Positions 16,930 through 28,950 of a DNA stretch of 64,000 nucleotides are shown in pieces. Below the pieces are notes generated by a model, which saw nothing but the letters and a program-made list of their open reading frames with translations, was not told the origin of the DNA and did no database searches. Both the position numbers and the translations under genes were made by a program. How positions within the stretch are numbered: position 1 is the stretch's first letter; each line of letters starts with the position of its first letter. The stretch is from assembly GCA_003315335.1 (NCBI GenBank), contig QNRL01000004.1, positions 124,001-188,000 on the forward strand. The letters run 5' to 3'. This DNA comes from Pseudocitrobacter faecalis. Its GTDB lineage: Bacteria > Pseudomonadota > Gammaproteobacteria > Enterobacterales > Enterobacteriaceae.

Positions 16930-18990
16930 TTATTCAGGTTGTTCAAGGGATTTTATATAGTCGTAGATCGCCTGCTGGGCCCGCACTTTACGGCGGTTAC
17001 CACGCGGAACATAGCGATTACTCAGCTCTTTATCAATGTAACGTGCTTTGACCGTATCGCTGAACAGGATCTCAATGATGTCGAGAATGCGCTGTTTCAG
17101 GCGCGGGTCGAGCAGCGGCGTCGCCACTTCAATTCGGTAGTCAATGTTACGCGTCATCCAGTCGGCGGAAGAGAGGTAAACCTGCTTGTCGCCACCGTTT
17201 TCAAAAATATAAACACGGTCATGTTCAAGGAAACGATCAACGATACTGATCACGCGGATGTTATCGCTCAGCCCTTCCAGTTCCGGGATCAGCGAACACA
17301 TACCACGAATCAGCAGGTTAACTTGTACGCCTGAGCCTGACGCGGCATACAGTCTGTCGACAAGGCCTTTATCTACCAGATTGTTCAGTTTGAGCGTAAT
17401 GCCCGCTTTCTGGCCGTTTTGCGCGTTAGCGATTTCCCGGTCAATCATCGCGTAGAGCAAACGACGGGAGTTTTGTGGCGATACCATCAGATAATCGAAA
17501 GTGACCGGACGGTACGGGTTTTCAATAAAGTTAAAGACCCGACGCACTTCATTGGTAATGCGCGCATCGGCGGTCAGCAACGAGTAGTCGGTGTAGATAC
17601 GCGCGGTTTTCTCGTTAAAGTTTCCGGTACCAATATGGGCGTAACGCACCACATCTTCGCCCTCTTTACGCGAAATAAGGAACAGCTTGGCGTGAATTTT
17701 GAGCCCTGGCGCCGAGAAGATAACGTGAACGCCCGCTTCTGTCAGACGCTTGGCCCAGTGGATGTTGGCCTCTTCATCGAAACGCGCCTGTAATTCCACC
17801 ACGACCGTCACTTTCTTGCCGTTGTGCGCTGCGTGGATCATCGCATCAATAATGCGGGAATCTTTGGCCACGCGGTAGATGTTGATTTTAATGGCCAGCA
17901 CGCTCGGGTCGAACGACGCCTGGCGCAGCAGTTCCAGCACATGCTCGAACGTGTGATACGGATAATAGAGCAGCACATCCCGTTCGCGAATGGCATCGAA
18001 GCCGTTGCGGAATTTGTCAAACCAGATATGGCGTAAACGCGGCATCGGTTTATTAACCAGATTGGCTTTGCCGACGTTCGGGAAGCCAATGAAGTCTTTA
18101 AAGTTGTGATAGCGTCCACCCGGAACGATGGAATCGTAGCGGGAGATGGTGAGCTTTTTACGCAGCATTTCCACCATCGCGTCTGGCATATCGCGTTGAT
18201 AAACAAAACGCACTGGTTCAGCGGTTAAACGCTGCTTCAGGCTGGAGGACATCAGCTCCATCAGGCTCGATTCCATCTCGTGTACCAGATCGTACTCGGC
18301 ATCACGGGTCATCTTCATCGAGTAGGCGTTTAAGGCATCGTAATCAAAGAAGCCTTTGAAGATATCATCCAGGCAGTAGCGCAGAATGTTATCCAGAAGG
18401 ATCATTGGCTTGCGACGTCGCGGCGTTTCAGGCGGCAGATTGACAAAGCGCGGCACTTTATCGGACGGGATTTCCAGCAGCGCATAGTGGGTCTCGTTGC
18501 CGCGAATAATCTCTACCGCCAGATAGGTGTAATCGTCTTTCAGGAACTGCACCAGGTCCGTTTCCCGGTTTAGCAGAATCGGGGTAATGTGCTGACGCAA
18601 CTGGTGTTTAAAGTAATGACGCAGCCAGCTTTGCTGGTTCACAGAAAGCTGACGCTCGTTAATCAGAAAGATTTGATTACGCGCCATTTCCAGCAGCAGT
18701 TCGTTGTAGAGGCCGTCGAATTCTTGATCGGCTTTCAGTACGCGGGATTGGATCTTGCCCAACAGATGACGAGAGTGGGCGGTAGAGCCCTGTTCTTCGC
18801 TGATGATAATGCGCCGCTTCAGTTCGGCGAAACGCACTTTGTAGAATTCATCCAGGTTATTGGAGTAGATCCCCAGGAAACGCATGCGCTCAATCAGCGG
18901 ATTGCTTTTATCCGCAGCTTCCTGAAGAACCCGCTCATTGAAGGATAACCAGCTTAGCTCTTTCTCGATATACAGTTTGTCCTGACCCAT
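16930..18990 (-). CDS. ppk: Polyphosphate kinase 1
   Basis: A 686-residue enzyme (E. coli PPK1 is 688). It reversibly transfers the gamma phosphate of ATP to polyphosphate through a phosphohistidine intermediate. The active-site histidine lies in KIHAKLFL and the second conserved histidine in LEHDRVYIF near residue 590. The N-terminal, head and two phospholipase D-like C-terminal domains are all present. First gene of the ppk-ppx operon. In E. coli the next gene upstream is purN; here an unrelated membrane-protein gene intervenes. Confidence 0.97.
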   Translation of the reverse strand: MGQDKLYIEKELSWLSFNERVLQEAADKSNPLIERMRFLGIYSNNLDEFYKVRFAELKRRIIISEEQGSTAHSRHLLGKIQSRVLKADQEFDGLYNELLLEMARNQIFLINERQLSVNQQSWLRHYFKHQLRQHITPILLNRETDLVQFLKDDYTYLAVEIIRGNETHYALLEIPSDKVPRFVNLPPETPRRRKPMILLDNILRYCLDDIFKGFFDYDALNAYSMKMTRDAEYDLVHEMESSLMELMSSSLKQRLTAEPVRFVYQRDMPDAMVEMLRKKLTISRYDSIVPGGRYHNFKDFIGFPNVGKANLVNKPMPRLRHIWFDKFRNGFDAIRERDVLLYYPYHTFEHVLELLRQASFDPSVLAIKINIYRVAKDSRIIDAMIHAAHNGKKVTVVVELQARFDEEANIHWAKRLTEAGVHVIFSAPGLKIHAKLFLISRKEGEDVVRYAHIGTGNFNEKTARIYTDYSLLTADARITNEVRRVFNFIENPYRPVTFDYLMVSPQNSRRLLYAMIDREIANAQNGQKAGITLKLNNLVDKGLVDRLYAASGSGVQVNLLIRGMCSLIPELEGLSDNIRVISIVDRFLEHDRVYIFENGGDKQVYLSSADWMTRNIDYRIEVATPLLDPRLKQRILDIIEILFSDTVKARYIDKELSNRYVPRGNRRKVRAQQAIYDYIKSLEQPE

Positions 18991-19149
18991 TACTACTTAC
19001 ACTCCGTTCCATCCACGCGTTATGGCCTGGCTATTATGGCGAGCATTCCAGTTGATTGTCCAACTGTGCCAGAAGAGTATGACACTTATTACGCGATGAC
19101 AGGGAAAAATCACGGATGTTGTGCCCCGGCAGTGGGCCAGGGCAGGGGA

Positions 19150-20367
19150 TCAGGCGGGAAAATCGGCTTTGGGTAGCTGTTGAGCCAGTTTTGTCAGATA
19201 GAGGCGCATACTGCTTAGCAGGCCAGCGGTGTGGCTGCCGTCAGACTTGACGGTTAAATTGCTCATCGACCATATCTGGCGGGTGGATTGTTGATAAATG
19301 GCCTCACGCCATGCCTGCAGGAAATAACCTGCCAACGTCGAGGCTACCGCGGTGGCGCAGCGAAACATAACCCGATCAAGCTGGTTACGTGCGACAGGAT
19401 GCTGCGCCTGTACCAGGCGAAGGTGCGATTCGAGAAGATCGTGTCGAACTTCGGGTGCCAGTTCGGCAGGCTGCGACATCGCCTGGCAAATTTGCTCCGC
19501 CATCCGACGCTTACTGAGCGTATTAATACGGTCAACTGGAATGCAAAGGGTTAAGCCGTGTAATTTCTCCCCCGTGGTCATCACCAGCGGTGCAACCGTG
19601 GCGTGGCACTCTTGTTGAAGGCTTAATACGACATTGTCCGGCACGGAGTGATGGCTGGCCTGCAGCGTGTTACTCAGCCACTTCCAGAATTCTGGTTCAT
19701 CATGGACACTGATCATGATGCCGTAGATGACGGGTTCAGTCGTGCTGAAAAGCATAAGGCAGCGGCGACTCCAGGCGAGGCAAACGATTAACGCCGCAAC
19801 CACCACCGCACCCACAATTTCAAGTATCAGGATGACTGACGGCGACGTTGTGAGAAATTTAATTGACCACGGAAGGAGCAACAATTTGCAGACCAAAATA
19901 CAAATCAGCGTTAACAGAAAACAGGCGCTATGAAGGAAAGTCGCCAATGCAAGGATAGTCCGAAACCAGTGGAATGAAGGCGCTTGTTCTTCCGGCTCAA
20001 GACCGCTGGCGTTAATCGAAATGACCCGCGAACACAAGCGCTGAGCAAAAACACCCGAAAATAGCGTTAATGCTGAAAATATAATTGCGAATATTGATAT
20101 GGGGTGTGAAATATTTATGCAGTTAATGTATTTGCCGAATTTTTCGTTAGCGGCCTGATAAAATTCGATAGTGTTTTGTTTTGAAAGAGAACGCCCCTCC
20201 CATTGGTAGGTCTCTTTGTCAGAGGCCTGTGCCAGCTCGAATTTTGCTTCCATGTTGTGGATAGATAATGCTGCCTTTTGAATGTGTAAATAGCTTACGC
20301 ATGAATAAAATAAGAAAAAGACAGGAATAACCCAAACACTTAATAACAACGTCCTGTTTTTAAACAT
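19150..20367 (-). CDS. Membrane protein of unknown function inserted between ppk and purN
   Basis: A 405-residue protein that I do not recognise. Four hydrophobic segments are visible (about 7-27, 87-108, 135-165 and 178-203), with a loop of about 60 residues between the first two and a soluble C-terminal half (205-405) that carries no known catalytic motif. The start is ATG 20367 with AAGG about 4 bases upstream. The gene stands alone: ppk lies downstream on the same strand after 159 bp, and purN ends 169 bp upstream. E. coli has nothing at this place, so it is an accessory insertion. The N-terminal half and upstream gap are more AT-rich than the neighbours. Confidence 0.7.
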   Translation of the reverse strand: MFKNRTLLLSVWVIPVFFLFYSCVSYLHIQKAALSIHNMEAKFELAQASDKETYQWEGRSLSKQNTIEFYQAANEKFGKYINCINISHPISIFAIIFSALTLFSGVFAQRLCSRVISINASGLEPEEQAPSFHWFRTILALATFLHSACFLLTLICILVCKLLLLPWSIKFLTTSPSVILILEIVGAVVVAALIVCLAWSRRCLMLFSTTEPVIYGIMISVHDEPEFWKWLSNTLQASHHSVPDNVVLSLQQECHATVAPLVMTTGEKLHGLTLCIPVDRINTLSKRRMAEQICQAMSQPAELAPEVRHDLLESHLRLVQAQHPVARNQLDRVMFRCATAVASTLAGYFLQAWREAIYQQSTRQIWSMSNLTVKSDGSHTAGLLSSMRLYLTKLAQQLPKADFPA

Positions 20368-20536
20368 AACCTTATGCCAGATGAAATAATTAATCTGGGG
20401 AGAATTAGAGGGGATTTAGTGATGAAAGTCAAAAGTATTATAATATTTTGCTTGCATTATAATTAATAGAGAGCGTTAACGAGGGAAATATTTATTTAAT
20501 GAATTTCACCACCGTCAGGGACGATGGTGAACAGGA

Positions 20537-21180
20537 TTACTCATCTTCGGAAGCATAACCACTGACCGGCAGTTTTACGCCATCCAGCCAGGCGCTGTTT
20601 TCACGCATAGCCAGGCGACCTTCGACAAACCAGCTCACCACCAGCGGGTAAATGGCATGTTCCTGAGCCTGCACGCGTGCGGTGATATCGGCTTCGTCAT
20701 CGCCATCAAAAACGGGAACTTTGGCCTGTAAAATCACTGGCCCGCCGTCCAGCTCTTCGGTGACAAAGTGTACCGAGGTGCCGTGTACAGCATCGCCGTT
20801 TTCCAGTACCTGGCGATGCGTATCGAGGCCCGGATATTTCGGCAAAAGGGAAGGGTGGATGTTCAGCAAACGCCCCTGATAGTGGCTGACAAACTCGGCG
20901 CTCAGAATCCGCATATAGCCTGCCAGCACCACGACATCCGGCGCATAAGCGTCGATTTCGTGCATCAGCTCGCGGTCAAACGCTTCACGGCTGGCGTACT
21001 GGTTGGCGGTTAACGCATGCTGCGGGATCCCCGCTTCGCGAGCGCGCTCAAGGCCGAACGCATCGGCCTTATTGCTGAATACCGCACGAATGGTGCCCTT
21101 TATTCTCTTTTGCGCACAGGCGTCGATGATAGCCTGTAAGTTGCTTCCGTTGCCGGAAATGAGCACCACGATATTTTTCA

Positions 21181-21181
<1 letters not shown>
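20537..21181 (-). CDS. purN: Phosphoribosylglycinamide formyltransferase (GART N)
   Basis: A 214-residue enzyme of purine synthesis that moves the formyl group of 10-formyltetrahydrofolate to GAR. It has the nucleotide-binding start ISGNGSNLQAI, the HPSLLPKYPG loop with catalytic His, and the downstream conserved Asp region. It begins at the base where purM ends, so the two are translationally coupled, and it is controlled by the PurR operator upstream of purM. Confidence 0.97.
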
Positions 21182-22311
<1,130 letters not shown>

Positions 22312-22375
22312 TCAGGGCGCGGATTTTTGCCCTTTCACCTAAGAAGATGGTCAAGTTTGATACCGTTCACGAAAA

Positions 22376-22446
22376 TGAAACCGGGTACATTTTTGTCCTT
22401 GCATCGGTTGCTTTGAATGCACATGATGCCACTGAAACCGGTTTCT
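22376..22446 (+). promoter_or_regulatory. Promoter with two LacI-family operators for the sugar kinase operon
   Basis: TGAAACCGGTTTCT (22433-22446) is a near-perfect palindrome and matches the TGAAACCGGTTTCA operator type described for AscG-like LacI-family repressors. A second copy with two mismatches, TGAAACCGGGTACA, lies at 22376-22389, 57 bp away. Between them is a fair promoter, TTGCAT (22399) - 17 bp - CATGAT (22422), so one operator overlaps the transcription start and the other lies upstream. This suggests substrate-induced relief of repression by a regulator encoded elsewhere. Confidence 0.7.
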
Positions 22447-22503
22447 GTTATGCAGGAACGAGCATTAAGCGTGTCGTTTTACCATTCGGGAGGGATGAGA
22501 ACG

Positions 22504-23382
22504 ATGAGCATTGCAGCATTTGATATAGGCGGCACCGCGTTAAAAATGGGTGTTGTGGACGCGCAGGGGACGATTGTAGAGAAGGGCAAAGCGGCGATCG
22601 TCGACAGTGACGGAGACCAAATTTTGCAGGCAATGCTCGACTGGGTTGCCGCGCATCCCCACTGTACCGGCATTGCGATCAGCGCGCCGGGCTATGTTAA
22701 TCCTCATACCGGGTTTATCGAAATGGGCGGCGCTATCCGTCGCTTCGATAACTTTGCGATGAAAGCATGGCTGGAGGCGAAAACATCGCGCCCGGTTACG
22801 GTCGAAAACGATGCCAACTGCGTGCTGCTGGCGGAGCGCTGGCAGGGTATGGCTACGAAGATGAATGATTTTCTGGTGCTGACTATCGGCACCGGAATCG
22901 GCGGCGCGATTTTCTGCAACGGCAAACTGGTTCACGGCAAGCGCTTTCGCGCCGGTGAATTCGGTTACATGTTCACCGATAGACCAGCCTCGCGTCGCGT
23001 AACGAATTACACCATGAACACAACCTGTACGCTGCGCGTGCTGCGTAAACGCTACGCGGACAGCCTTGGGCAACCGCTGGAAGCCATCACAGGTGAGGCG
23101 GTGTTTGACGCCTATGAAGCCGGCGATCGCGCAGCGCATCGTCTGGTCGATGACTTCCTTAATGGCATCGCCACCGGGCTCTATAACCTGGTCAATCTTT
23201 TCGACCCTGAAACCATTTTTATTGGCGGCGGCATTATTGAACGCCCCGGATTCCTGGCGCTGCTGCGTGAGCATCTGCGCTGGTTCGGTATCGACGACTT
23301 CGTGTGTGCGGCAAGCCAGGGCAACGACGCCGGGCTGCTGGGCGCGGTTTACCATTTCAATCAACAGAACGCGACTGTTTAA
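22504..23382 (+). CDS. ROK-family sugar kinase, probably beta-glucoside kinase
   Basis: A 292-residue kinase of the ROK family. The ATG at 22504 follows GGGAGG by about 10 bases and begins the phosphate-binding motif FDIGGT; other conserved sites are ENDANC and IGTGIGGAIF. The Cys-rich zinc motif of NagC/glucokinase-like ROK proteins is absent, as in BglK-type beta-glucoside kinases. Co-transcribed with a GH1 phospho-beta-glucosidase 12 bp downstream, so the likely role is ATP-dependent phosphorylation of cellobiose-like disaccharides at C6 of the non-reducing glucose. The exact sugar is inferred from this pairing. No permease accompanies it. Confidence 0.8.
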   Translation: MSIAAFDIGGTALKMGVVDAQGTIVEKGKAAIVDSDGDQILQAMLDWVAAHPHCTGIAISAPGYVNPHTGFIEMGGAIRRFDNFAMKAWLEAKTSRPVTVENDANCVLLAERWQGMATKMNDFLVLTIGTGIGGAIFCNGKLVHGKRFRAGEFGYMFTDRPASRRVTNYTMNTTCTLRVLRKRYADSLGQPLEAITGEAVFDAYEAGDRAAHRLVDDFLNGIATGLYNLVNLFDPETIFIGGGIIERPGFLALLREHLRWFGIDDFVCAASQGNDAGLLGAVYHFNQQNATV

Positions 23383-23385
23383 TGA

Positions 23386-24825
<1,440 letters not shown>

Positions 24826-24833
24826 CTACGATG

Positions 24834-24859
24834 AAGCGGTCAACCCTGGTTGGCCGCTT
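24834..24859 (+). terminator. Hairpin after the phospho-beta-glucosidase gene
   Basis: AAGCGG-T-CAACC (24834-24845) pairs with GGTTG-G-CCGCTT (24848-24859) around CT, with one T-G wobble. There is no T run, so it may act as a weak terminator or an mRNA-stabilising end. Confidence 0.55.
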
Positions 24860-24947
24860 CCCTTGCGAAATACGGGTCAGCGCCGACAATCGTTTCTCTC
24901 TTCACATTAACCCCGCCTATGCTTGATCAGCGTCAAGTAAAAAAATG

Positions 24948-24990
24948 TTGCCGATGAAAAGAATGGCGGTATAATCCGTCGATTTTTTTT
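24948..24990 (+). promoter_or_regulatory. upp promoter with U-tract start site
   Basis: TTGCCG (24948) - 16 bp - TATAAT (24970-24975), followed 5 bases later by GATTTTTTTT (24981-24990). E. coli upp starts in the same kind of G-A-T-run sequence, where high UTP favours stuttering initiation and unproductive transcripts. The conserved tract argues that the same UTP-sensing control works here. Confidence 0.8.
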
Positions 24991-25019
24991 GTGGCTGCCC
25001 CATTCAAAGGAGAAAGAGA

Positions 25020-25646
25020 ATGAAGATTGTGGAAGTGAAACACCCACTCGTCAAACACAAGCTAGGCCTGATGCGCGAGCAAGATATCAGTACTAAACGC
25101 TTCCGTGAACTCGCCTCCGAAGTTGGCAGCTTACTGACCTATGAAGCCACCGCCGATCTGGAAACCGAAAAAGTGACTATCGAAGGCTGGAACGGCCCGG
25201 TAGAAATCGACCAGATCAAAGGCAAGAAAATTACCGTTGTGCCAATCCTGCGTGCGGGCTTGGGCATGATGGACGGCGTGCTGGAAAATGTTCCAAGCGC
25301 GCGTATCAGCGTGGTGGGCATGTATCGCGACGAAGAGACGCTGGAGCCGGTACCGTATTTCCAGAAACTGGTTTCCAATATTGATGAGCGCATGGCGCTG
25401 ATTGTCGACCCGATGTTGGCAACCGGCGGTTCGGTTATCGCCACCATCGACCTGCTGAAAAAAGCAGGCTGCAGCAGCATTAAAGTTTTGGTGCTGGTCG
25501 CGGCGCCAGAAGGTATCGCCGCGCTGGAAAGCGCGCACCCGGACGTTGAGCTGTACACCGCGTCAATTGACCAGGGGTTAAACGAGCAGGGATATATCAT
25601 TCCTGGCCTCGGCGACGCCGGTGACAAAATCTTTGGTACCAAATAA
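25020..25646 (+). CDS. upp: Uracil phosphoribosyltransferase
   Basis: A 208-residue enzyme converting uracil and PRPP to UMP in pyrimidine salvage. It has the PRPP-binding motif [12 protein letters not shown] near residue 128 and the C-terminal uracil-binding region [11 protein letters not shown]. Preceded by GGAG at a normal distance. It is followed by a terminator and then the uracil permease gene, the same order as in E. coli. Confidence 0.98.
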   Translation: MKIVEVKHPLVKHKLGLMREQDISTKRFRELASEVGSLLTYEATADLETEKVTIEGWNGPVEIDQIKGKKITVVPILRAGLGMMDGVLENVPSARISVVGMYRDEETLEPVPYFQKLVSNIDERMALIVDPMLATGGSVIATIDLLKKAGCSSIKVLVLVAAPEGIAALESAHPDVELYTASIDQGLNEQGYIIPGLGDAGDKIFGTK

Positions 25647-25663
25647 GAAAATAAATCATAAAG

Positions 25664-25690
25664 AGCCGACTTAAGAGTCGGCTTTTTTTT
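25664..25690 (+). terminator. Terminator between upp and uraA
   Basis: AGCCGACT (25664-25671) pairs with AGTCGGCT (25676-25683) around TAAG and is followed by a long T run. It probably lowers uraA expression from the upp promoter without blocking it fully, as the two form an operon in E. coli. Confidence 0.85.
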
Positions 25691-25740
25691 GAATAAAACT
25701 AAATGCAAAATCTAATAACACTGACACTGAGGAAAACATT

Positions 25741-27030
25741 ATGACGCGCCGTGCTATCGGAGTGAGTGAACGACCGCCACTGTTACAGACGATCCCGCTT
25801 AGCTTGCAGCACTTGTTCGCCATGTTTGGTGCCACCGTTCTGGTGCCCGTTCTGTTTCACATCAACCCGGCAACCGTGCTGCTGTTCAACGGCGTCGGCA
25901 CCTTGCTCTACCTCTTTATCTGTAAAGGTAAAATTCCGGCTTATCTGGGATCGAGCTTTGCGTTTATTTCACCGGTTATGCTTCTGCTGCCGTTGGGATA
26001 CGAAATGGCGCTCGGCGGTTTTATCATGTGCGGCGTGCTGTTCTGCCTGGTCTCGTTTATCGTTAAAAAAGCCGGTAGCGGCTGGCTGGATGTGATGTTT
26101 CCTCCGGCGGCGATGGGCGCAATCGTTGCCGTCATTGGCCTTGAACTGGCGGGCGTCGCGGCAAACATGGCGGGCCTCTTGCCAGCAGAAGGGCAATCGC
26201 CGGACAGCAAAACCATTATTATCTCCATGGTAACGCTTGCGGTAACGGTATTTGGTTCAGTTCTGTTCCGCGGCTTCCTTGCCATTATTCCTATTCTGAT
26301 TGGTGTTCTGGTGGGCTATGCGCTCTCCTTTGTGATGGGCGTTGTCGATACCACGCCGATCGCGCAAGCGCACTGGTTCGCGCTGCCAACGTTCTATACT
26401 CCGCGTTTCGAGTGGTTCGCTATTCTGACGATTCTGCCTGCGGCGCTGGTGGTGATTGCCGAGCACGTCGGCCACCTGGTGGTGACGGCGAATATTGTCA
26501 AAAAAGATCTGATTCGCGATCCGGGCCTGCACCGCTCTATGTTTGCTAACGGTCTGTCGACGGTAATCTCTGGCTTCTTTGGTTCCACGCCGAACACTAC
26601 CTATGGCGAAAACATCGGCGTAATGGCGATTACCCGCGTCTACAGTACCTGGGTAATCGGCGGCGCGGCGGTGATTGCTATACTGCTCTCCTGCGTCGGG
26701 AAACTTGCGGCGGCTATCCAGATTATCCCGCTGCCAGTGATGGGAGGCGTTTCTCTGTTACTGTACGGCGTGATCGGCGCATCCGGTATTCGCGTTCTGA
26801 TCGAATCAAAAGTTGACTATAGCAAAGCGCAAAACCTGATCCTGACCTCCGTGATTCTGATCATCGGTGTTAGCGGCGCGAAAGTGCACATTGGTGCTGC
26901 TGAGCTTAAAGGCATGGCGCTGGCGACCGTAGTGGGCGTCTGCCTGAGCCTGATCTTCAAACTCATTAGCGTGCTGCGTCCGGAAGAAGTGGTGCTGGAT
27001 GCTGATGACAGCGACGTCTCCACCCGCTGA
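25741..27030 (+). CDS. uraA: Uracil:proton symporter
   Basis: A 429-residue permease of the nucleobase/ascorbate transporter (SLC23/NAT) family, near-identical in layout to E. coli UraA with 14 membrane spans. The uracil-binding Glu and coupling His lie in AEHVGHLV near residue 241, and the second conserved Glu in TTYGEN near 290. It supplies uracil for upp upstream. Confidence 0.97.
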   Translation: MTRRAIGVSERPPLLQTIPLSLQHLFAMFGATVLVPVLFHINPATVLLFNGVGTLLYLFICKGKIPAYLGSSFAFISPVMLLLPLGYEMALGGFIMCGVLFCLVSFIVKKAGSGWLDVMFPPAAMGAIVAVIGLELAGVAANMAGLLPAEGQSPDSKTIIISMVTLAVTVFGSVLFRGFLAIIPILIGVLVGYALSFVMGVVDTTPIAQAHWFALPTFYTPRFEWFAILTILPAALVVIAEHVGHLVVTANIVKKDLIRDPGLHRSMFANGLSTVISGFFGSTPNTTYGENIGVMAITRVYSTWVIGGAAVIAILLSCVGKLAAAIQIIPLPVMGGVSLLLYGVIGASGIRVLIESKVDYSKAQNLILTSVILIIGVSGAKVHIGAAELKGMALATVVGVCLSLIFKLISVLRPEEVVLDADDSDVSTR

Positions 27031-27124
27031 TCCTCTGACCGGGCGGTGCGCCGTCCGGTTCTCTCATGGGATAATTCTGTGATAAACTCATCGCGTTTTT
27101 ACGTAAGCTCATGAAGAGGTCCCT

Positions 27125-27826
27125 CTGAACGCACCGGCACAGCTCTCTTTGCCACTCTATCTTCCCGACGATGAAACCTTTGCGAGTTTCTGGCCGGGTG
27201 ATAACCCTTCTCTCCTTGCAGCCGTGCAAAACGTTCTGCGCCAGGAACACAGCGGATACATCTATCTTTGGGCGCGGGAAGGGGCAGGGCGTAGCCATCT
27301 GCTGCACGCAGCCTGTGCGGAACTCTCGGCGCGCGGTGATGCCGTAGGTTATGTTCCTCTGGATAAACGTACCTGGTTTGTACCGGAAGTACTGGAAGGG
27401 ATGGAACAGCTTGCGCTGGTGTGTATTGATAACATTGAGTGCGTCGCCGGAGATGAACTCTGGGAGATGGCGATTTTCAACCTGTATAACCGGATCCTCG
27501 AAACAGGGAACACCCGGCTGCTGATCACCGGCGATCGTCCGCCGCGTCAGCTTAATCTCGGTTTGCCGGATCTCGCTTCTCGTCTCGACTGGGGGCAAAT
27601 ATATAAGCTTCAGCCGCTCTCTGATGAAGACAAACTACAAGCGTTGCAACTGCGCGCGCGTCTGCGCGGGTTTGAACTGCCGGAAGATGTGTGTCGTTTC
27701 CTGCTTAAACGGCTGGACAGAGAGATGCGTACCCTGTTTTTAACGCTCGACCAGCTGGATCACGCGTCGATTACTGCCCAGCGAAAACTCACGATTCCGT
27801 TTGTAAAAGAGATCCTGAAGCTGTAG
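27125..27826 (+). CDS. hda: DnaA regulatory inactivator Hda (CTG start)
   Basis: A 233-residue AAA+ protein that, bound to the DNA-loaded beta clamp, stimulates ATP hydrolysis by DnaA and so blocks re-initiation. The only start that keeps the N-terminal clamp-binding motif (QLSLPL, residues 6-11) and gives the E. coli length is CTG at 27125, with AAGAGG upstream; the first TTG (27149) would cut the motif. E. coli hda is likewise annotated with a CUG start. Variant Walker [12 protein letters not shown] follows, and the AAA+ sensor region keeps RPPRQL. It lies 94 bp after uraA. Confidence 0.93.
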   Translation: MNAPAQLSLPLYLPDDETFASFWPGDNPSLLAAVQNVLRQEHSGYIYLWAREGAGRSHLLHAACAELSARGDAVGYVPLDKRTWFVPEVLEGMEQLALVCIDNIECVAGDELWEMAIFNLYNRILETGNTRLLITGDRPPRQLNLGLPDLASRLDWGQIYKLQPLSDEDKLQALQLRARLRGFELPEDVCRFLLKRLDREMRTLFLTLDQLDHASITAQRKLTIPFVKEILKL

Positions 27827-27829
27827 CGG

Positions 27830-28018
27830 TTAGTGCGTGCTTGTGCCCGTCAGTTCGGTATCTGAGACGCCGGTGATTTCTTTCACCAGCACGGGTTCCA
27901 TTCCGTTTCTCAGCATCGCAAGCGCAATACGTCGCGCTTCTTCACTACGTCCTTTCTGTTGCCCCTCTTCAACTCCTCTGGTCCAGCCTTTCTGCTCGAG
28001 ATATTCAGCAATAGTCAT
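27830..28018 (-). CDS. Possible intragenic Rpn small form (self-antitoxin)
   Basis: Inside the Rpn gene and in the same frame, the ATG at 28018 (codon 244) is preceded by GAGGGA (28025-28030) at 6 bases, a ribosome site as good as that of the full gene. It would yield a 62-residue C-terminal domain without the nuclease. For E. coli rpn genes, such in-frame small products have been shown to bind and block the full-length toxin. Here only the ribosome site and position support it. Confidence 0.5.
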   Translation of the reverse strand: MTIAEYLEQKGWTRGVEEGQQKGRSEEARRIALAMLRNGMEPVLVKEITGVSDTELTGTSTH

Positions 28019-28747
28019 TAGCGTTCCCTCATGATGTGACGTGCGCTGAGAAAGCTCCTGAAGAAGCTTCTCAGGATTCTCGGCTGTGCCGGTATGCAGC
28101 ATGTAATTCAGAATGGCAACCAGTCGATCCTTGCTAGTGTATCCCATCGTTAAAAGTGCGGCTAGCGGGGCGATTTGCTCGGAAAGATCCCGCAATCGGA
28201 TATGTTTTTGCAGCAGTTCGAGCGTGGCAACGCGCCGGTGCTGCATAATTTCGCTATCGGGGACAACGGTGATATCCACCAGTGGAAAAGGCTGGCAATA
28301 GAGTCGCTTAGCCAGATCCGGGTCAGAAAACCCATCAAGCCAACGCAGGCTGTAGGGGTAGGGCGTGGCTTCGCCATGATAAAACAACAGGGGAATAACA
28401 ATAGGCAACTGTTTATTTTTGGCATCCAGATGCCGCTGCATAACGTCCAGTGAATAGCGCAGCATCCGAAAGGCCATGTGTTTTTCCGGACGACTTTGAT
28501 GCTCAATCAGTGTGTAGATATAGCCATCGCCCGCCTGCGTTTTCACCGAATAGAGAATATCTGAAATGCGCGAACGCAGATTCTTCTCCACCATACTGGT
28601 GGCTTCCAGCTTTAAACTGCTCAGATCGCAAATGGCGCGTAACGGAGCGGGCAGATAAATGTCGAGAAAATCACGGGCCGTCTCTACGTGGGCCATGAAA
28701 TGTTTAAAAATCGCGTCGTGCGGCGTGGATGTGCTTTGCTCTTGCAT
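27830..28747 (-). CDS. Rpn-family recombination-promoting nuclease (PD-(D/E)XK)
   Basis: A 305-residue protein of the Rpn/YhgA family, once called putative transposases. The start is ATG 28747 after GGAGGGAG. The N-terminal nuclease core carries Asp63 (RISDILY) and Glu82-x-Gln84 (LIEHQS), the metal-binding residues of the PD-(D/E)XK fold. The C-terminal 60 residues are the charged GWTRGVEEGQQKGRSEEARR-type tail typical of the family. Such proteins nick DNA and have been linked to recombination and phage defence. The gene is convergent with hda (3 bp apart) and absent at this place in E. coli, so it is a mobile accessory gene. It contains an internal start. Confidence 0.9.
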   Translation of the reverse strand: MQEQSTSTPHDAIFKHFMAHVETARDFLDIYLPAPLRAICDLSSLKLEATSMVEKNLRSRISDILYSVKTQAGDGYIYTLIEHQSRPEKHMAFRMLRYSLDVMQRHLDAKNKQLPIVIPLLFYHGEATPYPYSLRWLDGFSDPDLAKRLYCQPFPLVDITVVPDSEIMQHRRVATLELLQKHIRLRDLSEQIAPLAALLTMGYTSKDRLVAILNYMLHTGTAENPEKLLQELSQRTSHHEGTLMTIAEYLEQKGWTRGVEEGQQKGRSEEARRIALAMLRNGMEPVLVKEITGVSDTELTGTSTH

Positions 28748-28902
28748 AACTCCCTCCATGGGATGCTAACCGTTGGAGGAACTCTGGCAGGAGAGAGACA
28801 AGACGACAATATGACGATTTGCAGGTTGCGAGACGCTATCAGAACCCTGTTTATTCGCATGCAACGTTGCATAAGAACGGCGTGGATGCTCGCATTTCAG
28901 AG

Positions 28903-28942
28903 GCCATAAGGCGGACGCAGCCGGCAAGAGGCGGCTGCGACA
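28903..28942. repeat. REP-like imperfect palindromes
   Basis: The gap between the Rpn gene and yfgD contains GCAGCCG (28918-28924) and CGGCTGC (28933-28939) as inverted repeats, with an upstream CATAAGGCGGACGCAG stretch resembling a worn REP unit. It lies just past the yfgD stop codon and may protect its mRNA end. Confidence 0.4.
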
Positions 28943-28950
28943 AACTCACA

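Noticed and set aside
27830..28759. Rpn gene as a transposase marking an insertion sequence
   Set aside because: No flanking inverted repeats or target duplication seen; the family is now known as recombination-promoting nucleases, not classical transposases.
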